Assembly (NCBI RefSeq): GCF_902459465.1
Contig: NC_047062.1
Location: forward strand, 6,450,501 to 6,514,500
Direction of reading: 5' to 3'
DNA: 64,000 bases
Source: Asterias rubens
Taxonomy: Eukaryota > Echinodermata > Asteroidea > Forcipulatida > Asteriidae
Positions 23,422-34,682 of the stretch are shown piece after piece. The first letter of the stretch is position 1. Each line of letters begins with the position of its first letter. Position numbers and translations under genes: made by a program. The notes beneath the pieces are model-generated. The model worked only from the letters and a program-made list of their open reading frames with translations. It was not told the origin of the DNA and ran no database searches.

Positions 23422-23789
23422 TTAAAGGCAAATTATACTTTTGGTTTTTGGAGCCCTTCGATTGTTTTAACTCTATACAATATAGAGTATAAAAGTAGAT
23501 AAGACCCTGTATACAACAAAACTATAATGTGACCATTTCATTTCAAAAGGTCGTCGCGTTTTTTTATTTTTTTTTTATAGATCCGGAGCGATTAATACCA
23601 CGCAGGAAAAATCGACCAATAAAGCGTTTACGAAGCATAACAACTTATATCTGTTTACATAAACACATTACTTCTAAATGAGAAATGTTTCTCAAAATGC
23701 TTCACTGTCAAAAACTGCGGTAGGCTTCTACAATCAAAGGTTTGTAATCCCATTTTTATAAAGTGACTACTAAATTTAAAATCCTTTAA

Positions 23790-24155
23790 AGACACTGGAC
23801 ACTGTTGGTAATTGTCAAAGACCAGTCTTCTCACTTAGTGTATCTCCAAATATGCATAAAATAACAAACCAGTGAAAATTTGAGCTCAATTTATTGGTCG
23901 TCGAAGTTGCGAGATAATAATAAAAGAACAAAACACCATTGTCACATGAAGTTGTGTGCTTTCAGATGCTTGATTTCGAGACCTCAAATTCTAAATCTGA
24001 GGTCACGAAATCAAATTCGTGGAAAATTACTTCTTTCTCGAAAACTACGTCACTTCAGAGGTAGCCGTTTCTCATACAATGTTTTATACTATCAATTTCT
24101 CCCCATTACTCGTTACCATGTGAGGTTTTATGCTGATAATTATTTTTAGTATAGG
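23790..24155 (+). mobile_element. TTAA-targeting MITE, family A, 3' end missing
   Basis: Begins TTTAAAGACACTGGACACTG and contains TTGTCAAAGACCAGT, AGTTGCGAGATAA and GACCTCAAATTC...GAGGTCACGAAATC. The match stops near ATAATTATTTTTAG without the terminal repeat. Confidence 0.8.
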
Positions 24156-24662
24156 TTTGTTAACGTGAAGCAAGCACATGCAGAAACTCCCGTGAAACAC
24201 AGTCCTTCGACGCAGCACAGATTTTTCGGCTGTACGTCTACCCTTCTGCCGAATGCAGAAGATAGATGAAAAAGCTGTGTCCTGTTAAAGCAATAACGCA
24301 TACCAATGTTAGGCTTTGGCTCGTCTAGATCAATTCTCAAACATACGCGACCGTGATATATTTGACTTACTCAAATCCGCAGAGCAAGTCTTCTTCTTTG
24401 TTTTTTTAGCCATTGTCCCTTTTTTAAACAGCGAGGCAAAATATTGTTGTGTGTACATCAATTGATTTCTTACGTGATCCCGCCAAAATTGGTAAACCAA
24501 TTGGTTAAATAGTTGCATGCCGTGTTATTACGTCATTCAAATTACAACATAATGCAACTATCTTTGTTCGTATTCTTCAATGGCAAATTAAAAGTCATGC
24601 TACATTTTCTCTTACTGACAGAGAGAAAAATTAACCAGCAAGTCTGTAGGTCCACATGATAA

Positions 24663-24734
24663 CTAAATATGGATATAATAAGGGCAGAGTTTTAAATAAA
24701 GGGACACTTCTTCAATTCAAAACATTCGAACAAT
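24663..24734 (+). repeat. Dispersed 70-bp repeat, second copy
   Basis: TTTTAAATAAAGGGACACTT then CAAAACATTCGAACAAT, as at 20851-20921. Confidence 0.65.
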
Positions 24735-26025
24735 TATTCCGCTATGCAAAATATTATCCTAATGGAGCATGCGCATTTGCCCAGGGGACGAGATGCTGGC
24801 CAGTATATGGCCTTGCATACCTACCCTGGTTGCATTCTGTCTGTCGGTGACTATAGAGTGGTTCACTATACACACAACAAATAACTGACCAAATAAACAT
24901 ACCGAGTTTTGAAAGGCTTCGCTAGAATTATTCATTTCATGGCTTTGCCTGCTGCTTCCTACGAGAGGTCAAAGAGAGATGTTCGGGCAAATTTGATTTA
25001 TTTTACCACTTAACATACTTGAGTCGAGTGTACTTAGTTAGGGTGCAACGACTTTTGGCGCGGGGAAGATTTAATTCGTAAATGAAAGTTTATTTAGATC
25101 TTATTTATAGACTCAAAGGGGACATTTTTCAGTCGTCGAGTTGTCAAGAAAAGCTTTCGAGAAATTCAAATCTGTAAAACTATTTATGACGCAACAAGAT
25201 GGTTGTATTTGAATCAACAGTTCAAGCAGCTTGCAGTGTTTGCATAATATGGTGTTCAGCAAAGACTTGCTTCTTCTTTTTTATGAACAATATGCGTTAT
25301 TGAGACTATAACAAGTATCGTTTAAGCCGGTTGGTAATGCTGCTGCAACAACTGTTGTTCCCACCAGTCGCTTCATACATTATGCCTGCAAGGGATGCCT
25401 TACGGAATTCTTCTTTAGAAATGTACAGGTACAACTGCACCGAAGTCCACGTCCACCAAACTCCTGCTTTACAATTTTGAGTAAACACTGGCTATAAATC
25501 CTTTGTGACACACAACCGCAATCAATTGAAATTTAAATGATATCCACGTAAGACATCGTCAGAATATTTGTTTGTTTTGTGTTCCCCTTTTGATGGGCAA
25601 TTTTATGTAAACATCCGAAGCATGCACCCTTCAATGAAACTGAAATGGCCGTTAATAATCCCATAACCCACGTGACTAAAATGACGATGAAGAGGCGCTG
25701 CTTTATCTTAGAGTCCCTGGGGCCAAATTAAAAATGTATATATATATTTATGTAAAATGCATATACACACACGCACAAATTTTCTTCACTCGTGTCGAGA
25801 GCCACCAGAGTAAACGAAGCTAATGCAGGTTTTATCAATTCGTGATAAATGATCAGATTAGGTTTTTGATACAGACGTACGTAGTAGTATCATCGGGAGC
25901 TCGAGAGAGGTTCATGCGGTCAATTGGGAGCAGTTTTCACGATCATTGAACTAGCTGGAATTAGGAAAGGCACACTCTGGCGTGGGTGCGTTGAGGGAAC
26001 ACGCTATACATAGCGTGCTCAAACT
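24735..26025. other. Intergenic upstream of the P450 gene
   Basis: No gene or transposon structure recognised. The last part (25860-26028) should hold the P450 promoter and 5' UTR. No TATA box is obvious. The AT dinucleotide run at 25738-25750 is a simple repeat. Confidence 0.4.
26000..26017. promoter_or_regulatory. Inverted repeat just before the P450 start codon
   Basis: CACGCTATACATAGCGTG is a perfect 8-bp inverted repeat around AC, ending 11 bases before the ATG at 26029. It is probably within the 5' UTR. It could form a small RNA hairpin or bind a dimeric factor; function is unknown. Confidence 0.45.
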
Positions 26026-26028
26026 TCC

Positions 26029-26419
26029 ATGAGTATCTTATCAAATTGGTTTGATGGGATGAGGATGACTTCGGTTATTCTAGACGTCCTGGATATCCGC
26101 ATGGTGCTCCTCTGCTCAGCGGTCTTCCTCTTGTTATCGTGGGTCATGCGCCGGAGCTCCGTTAGCAACCTCCCTCCTGGACCCTGGGGTTGGCCCCTAG
26201 TAGGGAGCTTGCCTTCCCTGGCCTTTGCTACAGGTGAGCCTCACGAAGTGTTCATGCGAATGGCCGGCAAGTATGGGCCCGTGTTTAGTCTCAACATCTT
26301 GGGCCAGAGAATGGTGGTTATCCACGGGTACAGTGCAATACGTGAGGCCTTCAACAACCCAAACCTCAACGATCGACCGGAGCTACATATTCTCAAGAAT
26401 CTGTTTAATGGAGCAAAAG
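26029..26419 (+). CDS. Cytochrome P450, CYP2-like, exon 1
   Basis: First of three exons of a 509-residue microsomal P450, a heme monooxygenase of the endoplasmic reticulum that uses electrons from P450 reductase. Residues 25-40 form the N-terminal membrane anchor (VLLCSAVFLLLSWVM), and PPGP (49-52) is the usual proline hinge after it. The exon then runs through the first beta strands and helix B region (YGPVFSLNILGQRMVVIHGY). It ends in a glycine codon split after one base at a donor (AAAAG|GTTTGT). The ATG at 26029 was chosen as the first in-frame one; another in-frame ATG ten codons on would still leave the anchor intact. Exon 2 starts at 31785 in the matching phase. Substrate cannot be told from sequence alone. 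Confidence 0.92.
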
Positions 26420-29312
26420 GTTTGTACAAACTTTTAGTGTTTGAATTGCATGATACCATAAGCTAGCCTCAGCCTGTGCAATGTTCGCCCAACTCGGTGG
26501 ATTTTGTTGTTGTACCACAATTGTTTGTGTATAGCTTATCTATGTGCGGTGGTCTATTATGATCGGCATTTAGAGACTATTTTTGCACTAAATACCGCAG
26601 TACGGTCTTTGAATTGAAGTACGCCGACCCTTCAATCAAGTGTAACTTTCACAACGTTGAAAGCATGGTGCGGTGTCGTATAAGTTTGCAGAATGGTCGC
26701 ATACAGGTATGAAAGCATAGTTTTTTAAGCCCTTAATTGTAACTGTATCTAAATTGTGTTGGTTTACACAAATATTTTACTGAACAAACATTTCAAATTG
26801 TAAAGAGCCTTTAAAGGCAATCGAAGTAGGCAGCTGCATGAACAGGTGACGATAGACGATCGTTGTTGGAGGGTAACTGCGCCAGAAAATAACCCCATTG
26901 TTCCTGCTTTGTTCGGTGAACAGGCGCGGCTGTCCTTGCTGTATTGTGGAAACCGTTCTCTGAAACTTTCAGCGACAGCTACCGATTGAATACTTTCAAT
27001 ACAGAGGCATGTGGAGCTATTGTAAAACCAGTGGATTTATTCCCAGAATGATTTATTTTCATACGATACATTGTATATAAAGTAAAAGTTCACACGGCGA
27101 CCCGTAGGGTCATTTTTGAACAAACTACTGTGTACTATTTACAAGGTTAATGACACACACGTGTTGTAAAGTGAGAAGTTCAAAAGAGAAAGGCTTATGT
27201 ATAGTGCAGGACCGTTTTGACAGCAGACAACGCGACAGCTCGCTCTCTCCTCCTTTGTATGTATACTGTAGATGTATTAATACGGATCTTTAGTTTAAAT
27301 ATTGCGTATTATTGTTGTTTCGAGGTGCTTTGTTCATTTTTGACAAAGCTGATGTCTGTGTCATGACGCCATACATTGTGTGTTACCACTAGGCTGCCAC
27401 GTGAGCGTTATACTTAGCATGCTCGAGGCGCTCATCTCAGCAATACCGATTTGAAAGAGAGTCACGTGCAGAAGTGACCAATCAACGTTGGGTTCCATCT
27501 CACAAGTGAACAACCCAAGAATCATGGAGTACATACCGTAGGCGTACCGTAACAATGGACCCTGGAACGGGGCTACACCTTTCCAGAATTGTAACGTGAC
27601 TGAACGACAAGGCCTGTGTATGAACTGCATTAATCTCACAGTGCAGTTGTGGACCGAAACATGTACAGTTCAGTTTCCATAATCTATGAAACATGTTCTC
27701 ACTAAACGCTTTATGACTTTCATGCATTTACTTTTTTTACCGTATTTGCACTTTTATTATTGGGTTCATGCGTTCAAAATGGCGCCAACAAGGTCACCGC
27801 AACCGTCCCACTAAAAGTAAACTGTTATTTTAACTTTTTTAACACATGGGCATACACCGTTCCTTGCGTTGTTAAAGTCTGATATTGAATAAATCATGTA
27901 TACAAACTGAAGGCTATTATGTGACATAAGTAACCCATTATGTGAAGTTCGATGGTTTAACCACCATATGCACTATCGTGTTGACAATTGAACAAGGCAT
28001 GTGAAGGTTTACGGAAATCACCCTTGAGGATATGCGTACAAAGTTACAGGCTCGGGTACCAGTTGGTATCATAGTCATGCGTATGGAGGATGGGGATCCC
28101 ACATGCCAGCATGATTCAGTGTCAATCTTTCAGGAAAAAATAGTGATAATTCTCAAGCAGCGGAAGGGTTTGAGTGTAAATACTCAAGTCCCGGATACCA
28201 AGAAGGGTTACTGCGTGGTTTTAAGGCTTCCCCACACATGGTTATTTTTATAGGTTTTTTCTTCTTCTCTTAATGCTTCAATGTCAAGCGGCTGCAAAGA
28301 TGAACGCCAAATAATGCAGTTCACGTTTCGGTACAAAATGCACGTCATTTGTTAATTTGTAGCAACTTTGCGACGATATTGTGGGATATCAGGGACATTC
28401 TTATTAAATTTGCCTTGGATTGATCCCCTTTACAACAATGTTATCTTATACATTTCATGGGTCAACTTTTTTGCATTTCATTATAAAAAACACCCGTGTC
28501 AGAATTGACCTGGATCCAGGTCCCGTGCGTCCTGACCCATTCTTGGGTCATTATGACAGAATCAGTAAAAATTACACAGCTGAGCCAAATTGACACGGAC
28601 CAGTTTTCAAGGCAACCTGACCCAGAAATGGGTCAAGCCCCCTGTGACCTGGAATCTGGATTAGTTCTGACCTGGGAGTTTTTAGAGTGTAGTTATTTTA
28701 TTGTAATTAACGTCATTGTGCAATCCAAGAGGGGTTGGCTCTCCCCTCTCTTGAGTCTAGACTCCACCAGGGAGTCAAGTGCCGAGCCTCATCAGCTGAA
28801 CCCTTCATGTCCTTGTTTCAATGCTATATAATTCTGAAAAACTTGGAAAAAACTGTTCTATCGAAATCGTGAAGGTCTTGCACCAACTTTATCACACCAC
28901 TGGCTTTTTTGTCGTTGGCTTCTGAAACTATCTTGCACTCAGACCCTAATGGTTACACAATGGCGTCTAATGCGAAAGACTTGAAATTCATTACAGTGTG
29001 TCGGCTTGGCTGAGATGTAACAGACGAATTTCTTTTGATTCGTCACAGCTGCCACAAAATAAACCTGAGAGTTTACTGGCATTTATTTTAACATCTGCCA
29101 CATCCATGGTTTCACAGGCAAATCGGTTCCCTAATGTGATTTGTTTGTAACCATGACAACAACAAAAACACTGCTTTTTCGTTCAGAACATTGGCTCTGA
29201 TATATATAGCTGCATCCTTGGTGTCCATGACGCGGGTTAAAAGGTAATCCATGGGAAAGTTCAGGTGAGAAAAATAAAGAGCTGTAGTTTGGCCCAAGCT
29301 GCTGCAGAGTGA

Positions 29313-29475
29313 TCGCTGGTGTGGCAGGAGATTCTGCCCCCCCCCCCCCACCCGTAGATTAGTGTGGTCCTCACCCACCCACACCCCCAACTACGGTGAA
29401 TTGTATACAAACTTATTCCGATAGCGCCCTCTTTTGAATCATCCTCCTTCATGTTAATTTCCGGGGGACAGTTTC
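29313..29475 (+). repeat. Dispersed repeat R2, copy in P450 intron
   Basis: GTGTGGCAGGAGATTCTGCC followed by a C run, then TTGTATACAAACTTATTCCG, ATAGCGCCCTCTTTTGAATC and CCGGGGGACAG, as in the 16.2 kb copies. The reverse-strand end phrase 'GAATCTCCTGCCACACTG' also occurs alone at 35290. Confidence 0.7.
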
Positions 29476-29642
29476 CCCTATGAAACCGTCAAACTTACAT
29501 TTTTTTTATGAACAACGCTGTCCAACCAAAGCAATAACACCGAAAACATCTTGTCTAATGTCCGAAAGATAGTGTGTTCCCTTTGCCATTTTAACCATCG
29601 CGTGCGTTTTCGCGAGTGAGCTTTCTCACAGGTTTGTTGTGT

Positions 29643-29735
29643 CATGGCCGGGCCGTTAAGAGCAAAGAGGGGATCCCATTGTTTCTGATCAGCAGAGTCG
29701 GGGTTCGAGTCCCGGTCTTGATACGTGTGTCCTTA
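29643..29735 (+). repeat. tRNA-derived SINE head
   Basis: TGGCCGGGCCGTTAAGAGC resembles an A box of the leucine/serine tRNA type, and GGGTTCGAGTCCC about 55 bases later is a good B box. It is followed by a SINE-like tail (GTGTGTCCTTAATTCC) rather than a closed acceptor stem, so it is not a functional tRNA gene. Confidence 0.6.
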
Positions 29736-29947
29736 ATTCCCCCATCACACGAACTCGTTCTAACAACACCTTCTGAAAAATGTAGTCTTGTTGCAAGACG
29801 TTGTTATTCACACTATCACTCAACTACCGCGATCCCCGCTCGCTCCCTTCTCATCGCGCACATTACTATCGTCTTACATCAAGACTACACTTTATTTTCA
29901 GAACGTGGTGAGAACGAATTCAGTGGGGGTATTATCGAAACCCAGTA

Positions 29948-30335
29948 ACACTTATTGCTACATTGAGAGGGAGTTAACCCCGGTGTTTTTGGCAGTGGCT
30001 GATGAATGCACCACAGCACCCTGTAAACCCTTATACGGAGCTACATAAATGTCTAACAACAAAATTCAAAACAAAATGAGGACCTAATGTCCACGTGTTT
30101 TTAATCGAGACCATCAGAATGACAATTTCATGGATCTTCCATCATGTCCAGTTGCACTTATTGCTAAGCGAAGGGGTTAACCCTGGTGTTTCTGTCAGTG
30201 ACCGCTGGATGCACCACGTCACCTTGTAAACCCATCTTCATAATGGTTCTCAAAAGAATTCAAAACAAAATGTGGCACATGTTTTTAATCGAGATCGTCA
30301 GAATAACAATCTCGTGGATGTTCAATCATGTCCGG
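29948..30335 (+). repeat. Degenerate tandem duplication, about 206-bp period
   Basis: Two adjacent units share CACTTATTGCTA, GGTTAACCC(C/T)GGTGTTT, GGATGCACCAC, CCTTGTAAACCC, TTCAAAACAAAATG and GTGTTTTTAATCGAGA followed by TCATGTCC. Non-coding. Confidence 0.65.
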
Positions 30336-30977
30336 TCTCTGATACATCGCCTATCGTCGCGACTATGTTTCACGCCGAAGAGAAATGTAGCTCGAAGTCA
30401 GCGTCGACAGGGAACATTCCAAACCGAATTACAAGATAGTGTTTTCACATTAATTTATTTTGAATTCAGGTTATATAAATAAACGTAATGGAATGTAACG
30501 TTTGTTTACATCAGTGTTAAATCTGACTGTGTGTTATCATGTCCCATCTGGTCCTTTCAGTGGAAGACCCGATCTAACTTTGTGCGAACTTGAGAAGCAA
30601 TTTCTACATAATTTGACAGTTATGTCGGTCTTTAACTCATTTGGGTATGTTATGAAGTTGTGTGCATGTAAATCAAATTTAATAGACGTTCTTTTTCTTT
30701 AGGCATTCAATATTTCACATGGTGTTTATGCGCAACTCTGGAATCGATTTATGGGAAAATAAAACTTTCCATGTGGGATAAACAAGGAATTAATGTTCTA
30801 TATTTCAATTTGCTAACACTTTTTATAGCTCGTATAACAGAACTCGATGAGGCAATTATTACCATTAAATTATTCAAAAATGGCTGTGGGGCTTTGTGTG
30901 TGCAAGGTAAAAGCATTAGCGACGACGATTCACAATTCTACACTTCTTCAATATTGTCCTTTCAAGTAAAGGTTTAA

Positions 30978-31337
30978 TGACACTGGACACTATTGGTAAT
31001 TGTCAAATACCAGTCTTCTCACTTGGTGTATCTCAACATATGCATAAAATAACAAACCTGTGAAAATTTAAGCTCAATTGGTCGTCGAAGTTGCGAGATA
31101 AATAACGAAAGAAAAAAGCACCCTTGTCACACGAAGTTTGACTTCGAGACCTCAAACTAAATCTGAGGTCTCGAAATCAAATTCGTGGAAAATTACTCCT
31201 TTCTCGACAACATGTCACTTCAGAGGGAGCTGTTTCTCACAATGTTTTATACTGTCAACCTCTCCCCGTTACTCGTCACCAAGTAAGGTTTTATGCTAAT
31301 GATTATTTTGAGTAATTACCAATAGTATCCACTGCCT
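30978..31337 (+). mobile_element. TTAA-targeting MITE, family A
   Basis: Flanked by TTAA at 30974-30977 and 31338-31341. Ends TGACACTGGACACTATTGG and CCAATAGTATCCACTGCC. Contains the CTCAAACTAAATCTGAGGTC hairpin region. Confidence 0.85.
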
Positions 31338-31784
31338 TTAACACCTTGGTTGTGGTAAAGGGGCAGCTTTCAGATCATTGGGTGTCTTTGCCCTTTTTCG
31401 TAAAGCCGTTTAAGAACAACAAGTTGCTTAGCATATCACAAGCCTGCTTTTACAAGATTAACAGCTTAAATTATTCGTCAGGTGTACTGTAACTGGCACC
31501 CTCCTTTGCTAAGCATTTAACATTGTTGAGCATTGTTTTCTACTTCAACAGTTCTATGAAATTGCGTAACTTCTAGTCAATGATACATGTTCAGATGTGT
31601 CCCTTGCAGTAGACCGAATGACAACACTTATCACCGTGCCCAGGAAATCTACAGCCATACAGTTTTTTTAAGCTTTGAAATATTATGAAAAAAAATCTTT
31701 AAACTCAGTCTCCACCTTTGAACCCAAAATAACATGCTTTTTGTTTAAATTCATATTATAATGTTCATTGTTTCTTTTGAACAG

Positions 31785-32744
31785 GTATAGCTACTGCATC
31801 GGGAGAGACATGGAAAGAACAGAGGAAATTATCTCTTAACATCTTCAAGAACTTTGGTGTTGGTCAAGCACGGTTTGAAGACCAGATAGCCACGGAAGCC
31901 GATCATCTCTTGGAGGAGATGAAACTGATCAAGGGAGACGCATTCAACCCTGTGCACCTGTTTGGCAATGCTGTGTCTAACGTCATCTCTTCAGTGGTGC
32001 TGGGTAAAAGGTACGAATACGACGACAAGAAATTCCAGCTTGTCCTCGCCTCGATGGACCGTAGCATGGAGCTCATCGGTGCAGGGGCAGCGATGCAATT
32101 TCTCCCGGTCGTTAATAACCTCTGGTTCCTGCCTTCAATCAGGGAAATGACGTCAACGATGAAATATGTCATGGATTTCGTCATGGAGGTAGTGGAGGAA
32201 CATCAGAAGGATTGCCACGAAGGAGAATCTCGCGACTTGATGGACGTCTACCTCAGAGAGATGGAAAACAAGAAGACTAATAATATACACACGAACCTCA
32301 GCGTGTTGAATCTCGTCATACTAGTCTCTGATCTATTCGTTGCGGGAACTGAAACCACGGCGAACACACTACGGTGGGGACTGCTTTTCATGATGCTACA
32401 CCCAGAGATCCAGACTAGAGTTCAAGATGAACTAGACGCCGTTGTTGGACGGGAGAGACTCCCACAGATGTCTGACAGGCAAAATCTCCCTTACACTGAG
32501 GCCGTTATCCTTGAACTCCAAAGACGTGGCAATATTGTCCCCCTAGGATTGCCGCACAAAGCTGCCGAGGAAACCAAGCTCATGGGTTACACTATACCAA
32601 AGGGATGCTTGGTTATTGCTAACCATTGGGCTCTGAACATTGACCCAGAATTATTCCCTGATCCTGACCAATTTAACCCGGAGAGATTTTTAAGCGACGC
32701 GGGGGAAGTGACCAAACCAGAAGAGTTGATTCCGTTTAGTACAG
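31785..32744 (+). CDS. Cytochrome P450, CYP2-like, exon 2 (catalytic core)
   Basis: A 960-nt exon encoding residues 131-450. It follows the acceptor TTTTGAACAG and completes the split glycine. Visible landmarks are GETWKEQRK (helix C, heme-propionate contact region), the oxygen-activating I-helix motif AGTETT (317-322), the K-helix ExxR as ELQR (374-377) and the PERF-type segment NPERF. It ends in FSTG, again splitting a glycine codon, at donor GTATGG. In vertebrates this region is spread over several exons, so introns have been lost or never gained here. The residue order and spacing fit a complete CYP2-clan enzyme with no frameshift. Confidence 0.95.
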
Positions 32745-32838
32745 GTATGGTTTAACCTCTTAACTATTTTTAGCGCCTTTTTTTTAAGCTACCTCAGTAT
32801 TTCCAACTCAGAGCCGAACTTCATAGAGATGTGTTTAA

Positions 32839-33194
32839 AGATGCTATGTCAGATTTTTGGCCGATTTGACCCAAAAATTTTGATTTAAAATTCAATAATT
32901 TAAGATTAAATACAAGCTTTCATTCGAGCCATTGCTCGAAAAAGTCCGCCAATTATTAGTAGCAGTGAAATAAAGTGCTCAAAATTAGTTTTTGTCGGGA
33001 TCCCGACAATATATCACGTGACCAATTCTTATGTGTTTTATAAGAAACGTTTTAAATTTTTGTCATGGTTCCTGACCATTAAAAGTAAAAGTTAAACTTT
33101 TTTTCGTTAGAGCGGGTGATACTCTTTGAAATACCATTTACTCAAAAAAATATATTTTTTTAATGTTTGGGGCCAAAAATCTGACATAGCATCT
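32839..33194. mobile_element. TTAA-targeting MITE, family D
   Basis: TTAA|AGATGCTATGTCAGATT at the left and AATCTGACATAGCATCT|TTAA at the right: inverted ends of about 25 bp (continuing into TTTGGCC) with TTAA target duplications at 32835-32838 and 33195-33198. AT-rich and non-coding inside, with a TCGGGATCCCGA palindrome near 32997. Confidence 0.85.
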
Positions 33195-33293
33195 TTAAGG
33201 ACAAAAAGTCTTTTTAAAGTTTGTTTTGATGAAGAATGTCAAATGTGTTTCAGCGAACAGCATTGTAAAAGTTCAACCACTTTGCAGAATTAA

Positions 33294-33676
33294 AGGAACA
33301 CGTTGCCTTGGATCGGTCGAGTTGGTCTTTGAAAAGCGTTCGATAACCGTATGTTATAAAATGCATATGGGTAGAAAGATGTTGTAAAAGTAGAATACAA
33401 TGATCTACACAAATATGCTTCGAAATTGCTTGGTTTTCGTTTTACCTCGTCGACTAACACGGTCGGCCATTTATGGGAGTCAAATTTTTGACCCCCATAT
33501 ATGGCCGACCGTGTTAGTTCGCGACGTAAAGGGAAAACCGTGCGATTTTGAGTGATACTTGTGTGGATCATTATATTCTACTTTTAAAACATCTTTCTAA
33601 CCACTTGCATTTTATAACAAACGGTTTCAAACGCTTTTTATGGACAAACTCGTCCGATCCAAGGCAACGTGTTCCT
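33294..33676. mobile_element. TTAA-targeting foldback MITE, family B
   Basis: Flanked by TTAA (33290-33293, 33677-33680). Arms begin AGGAACACGTTGCCTTGGAT and pair along nearly the whole length, meeting at ATGGGAGTCAAATTTTTGAC near 33485. ACACGGTCGGCCAT and its complement are the most conserved part. Other copies: 35672-36025 and, partial, 50566-50812. Confidence 0.9.
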
Positions 33677-33727
33677 TTAATGTTAATTTTTGGCGCATTG
33701 TTAATGAAGTAAAGTTTCACTTTGTCT

Positions 33728-33854
33728 GAATTGACGGCTACGGCTACATCTTCGGCTATGGCTAGAACTCCGACGGTCATCGACATGCGTATAGTTCATT
33801 GGCAACGCGCTCAGCAACAGCCGTAGCCGTAGATGAAGCTGTAGCCGTCAATTC
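33728..33854. repeat. Foldback repeat with GACGGCTACGGCTAC arms
   Basis: Left GAATTGACGGCTACGGCTAC and right GTAGCCGTCAATTC are inverted. The interior has GGCTATGGCTA and CAGCCGTAGCCGTAG. A related GGCTACGGCTATAGCC stretch is at 37085-37105. Confidence 0.7.
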
Positions 33855-33937
33855 GGATAGTGTATGTTTATGGTCTATTATGTACAGCTACAGTTTCATT
33901 GTCCATATATAATCTTATAATGTTTTTATCAATTCAG

Positions 33938-34116
33938 GACGGCGCATCTGCTTAGGGGAGCAACTTGCCAAGATGGAGCTTTTTATCTTCTTTACTTACC
34001 TCTTACACCAGTTCACCTTCACGAAGCCATCGGAGGAGCCAGAGCTTAGCCTCGGGGGTCATCTAGGGCTCACACTCGCACCCATGCCGTTCAAAGTGTG
34101 TGCTACACCGCGGTGA
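33938..34116 (+). CDS. Cytochrome P450, CYP2-like, exon 3 (heme-binding end)
   Basis: After the acceptor ATCAATTCAG this 179-nt exon completes the heme-binding signature FSTGRRICLG (residues 448-457, thiolate cysteine 455) and ends at TGA. The C-terminal tail includes LGLTLAPMPFKV, typical of the final beta strands. The summed CDS is 1,530 nt, 509 residues plus stop, the normal length for the family. A candidate polyadenylation signal AATAAA lies at 34575-34580. Confidence 0.95.
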
Positions 34117-34574
34117 TTTTACTGAGAAGTGCATGCACAAGGTCTGATGCCTATATTGCTCGACCCAAAGAGCAAAGCGTCTTGAACAGAATGCATGTAC
34201 ACAATGTGGATTGGGGATGTTCTGTCTTTCCTTAGAATTTGCATATTGAGGCGATTATGTGCTCTGTATCTTCAAAACAATCAACGAACAATGTTTCGTG
34301 ATAGTCATTTAATGTTTGACCAGTCGTACTTTGAATTGATTTTCCGTTTCGTTTGACACTCGGCTTTTTCAACATGAAAGACACAATGTTTATGCCATTA
34401 CGCTTCGTAAGACTGAGACGTCTGTGGGCCCAAGATGATACCTCTGCTTCTACGGCTATGGAGTTACTCTTTCTTTTTTTACGATAATTCCTTACCTCAA
34501 ACATTGTCCTGCACAATTTCTACATACGTGAGCGAAGAATGTTTTGCCGAGCTTGTACTTTTTTAATTCGGTGA

Positions 34575-34580
34575 AATAAA
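34575..34580 (+). terminator. Candidate polyadenylation signal of the P450 gene
   Basis: AATAAA about 460 bases after the P450 stop codon, followed closely by a second overlapping AATAAA-like run (AAATAAAAATAAAAAGG). Confidence 0.45.
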
Positions 34581-34648
34581 AATAAAAAGGTTTATTAATG
34601 CAAAGTATTATTATTATTATTTTTATTTTTTGTGTTAACCGTTCGGTT

Positions 34649-34682
34649 AAATAGTTTTGGTCTCATGAGACCAAAACTATTT
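34649..34682. repeat. Perfect 34-bp palindrome
   Basis: AAATAGTTTTGGTCTCA followed immediately by its exact reverse complement. Just downstream TTAACCAGTTATG (34700) and CATAACTGGTTAA (34731) form another inverted pair. Confidence 0.85.

Larger units (their letters stand above)
26420..31784 (+). other. P450 intron 1
   Basis: A 5.4 kb intron with GT-AG ends (GTTTGTAC...TTTTGAACAG). It holds an R2 repeat (29313-29475), a tRNA-derived SINE head (29643-29735), a degenerate tandem duplication (29948-30335) and a family A MITE (30978-31337). No other gene is recognised on either strand. Confidence 0.85.
32745..33937 (+). other. P450 intron 2
   Basis: GT-AG intron packed with three hairpin elements: a TTAA MITE at 32839-33194, a family B foldback at 33294-33676 and a GACGGCTACGGC foldback at 33728-33854. 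Confidence 0.85.

Noticed and set aside
29643-29735. Possible tRNA gene
   Set aside because: A and B boxes are present but no acceptor-stem pairing, and the sequence continues into a SINE-like tail.
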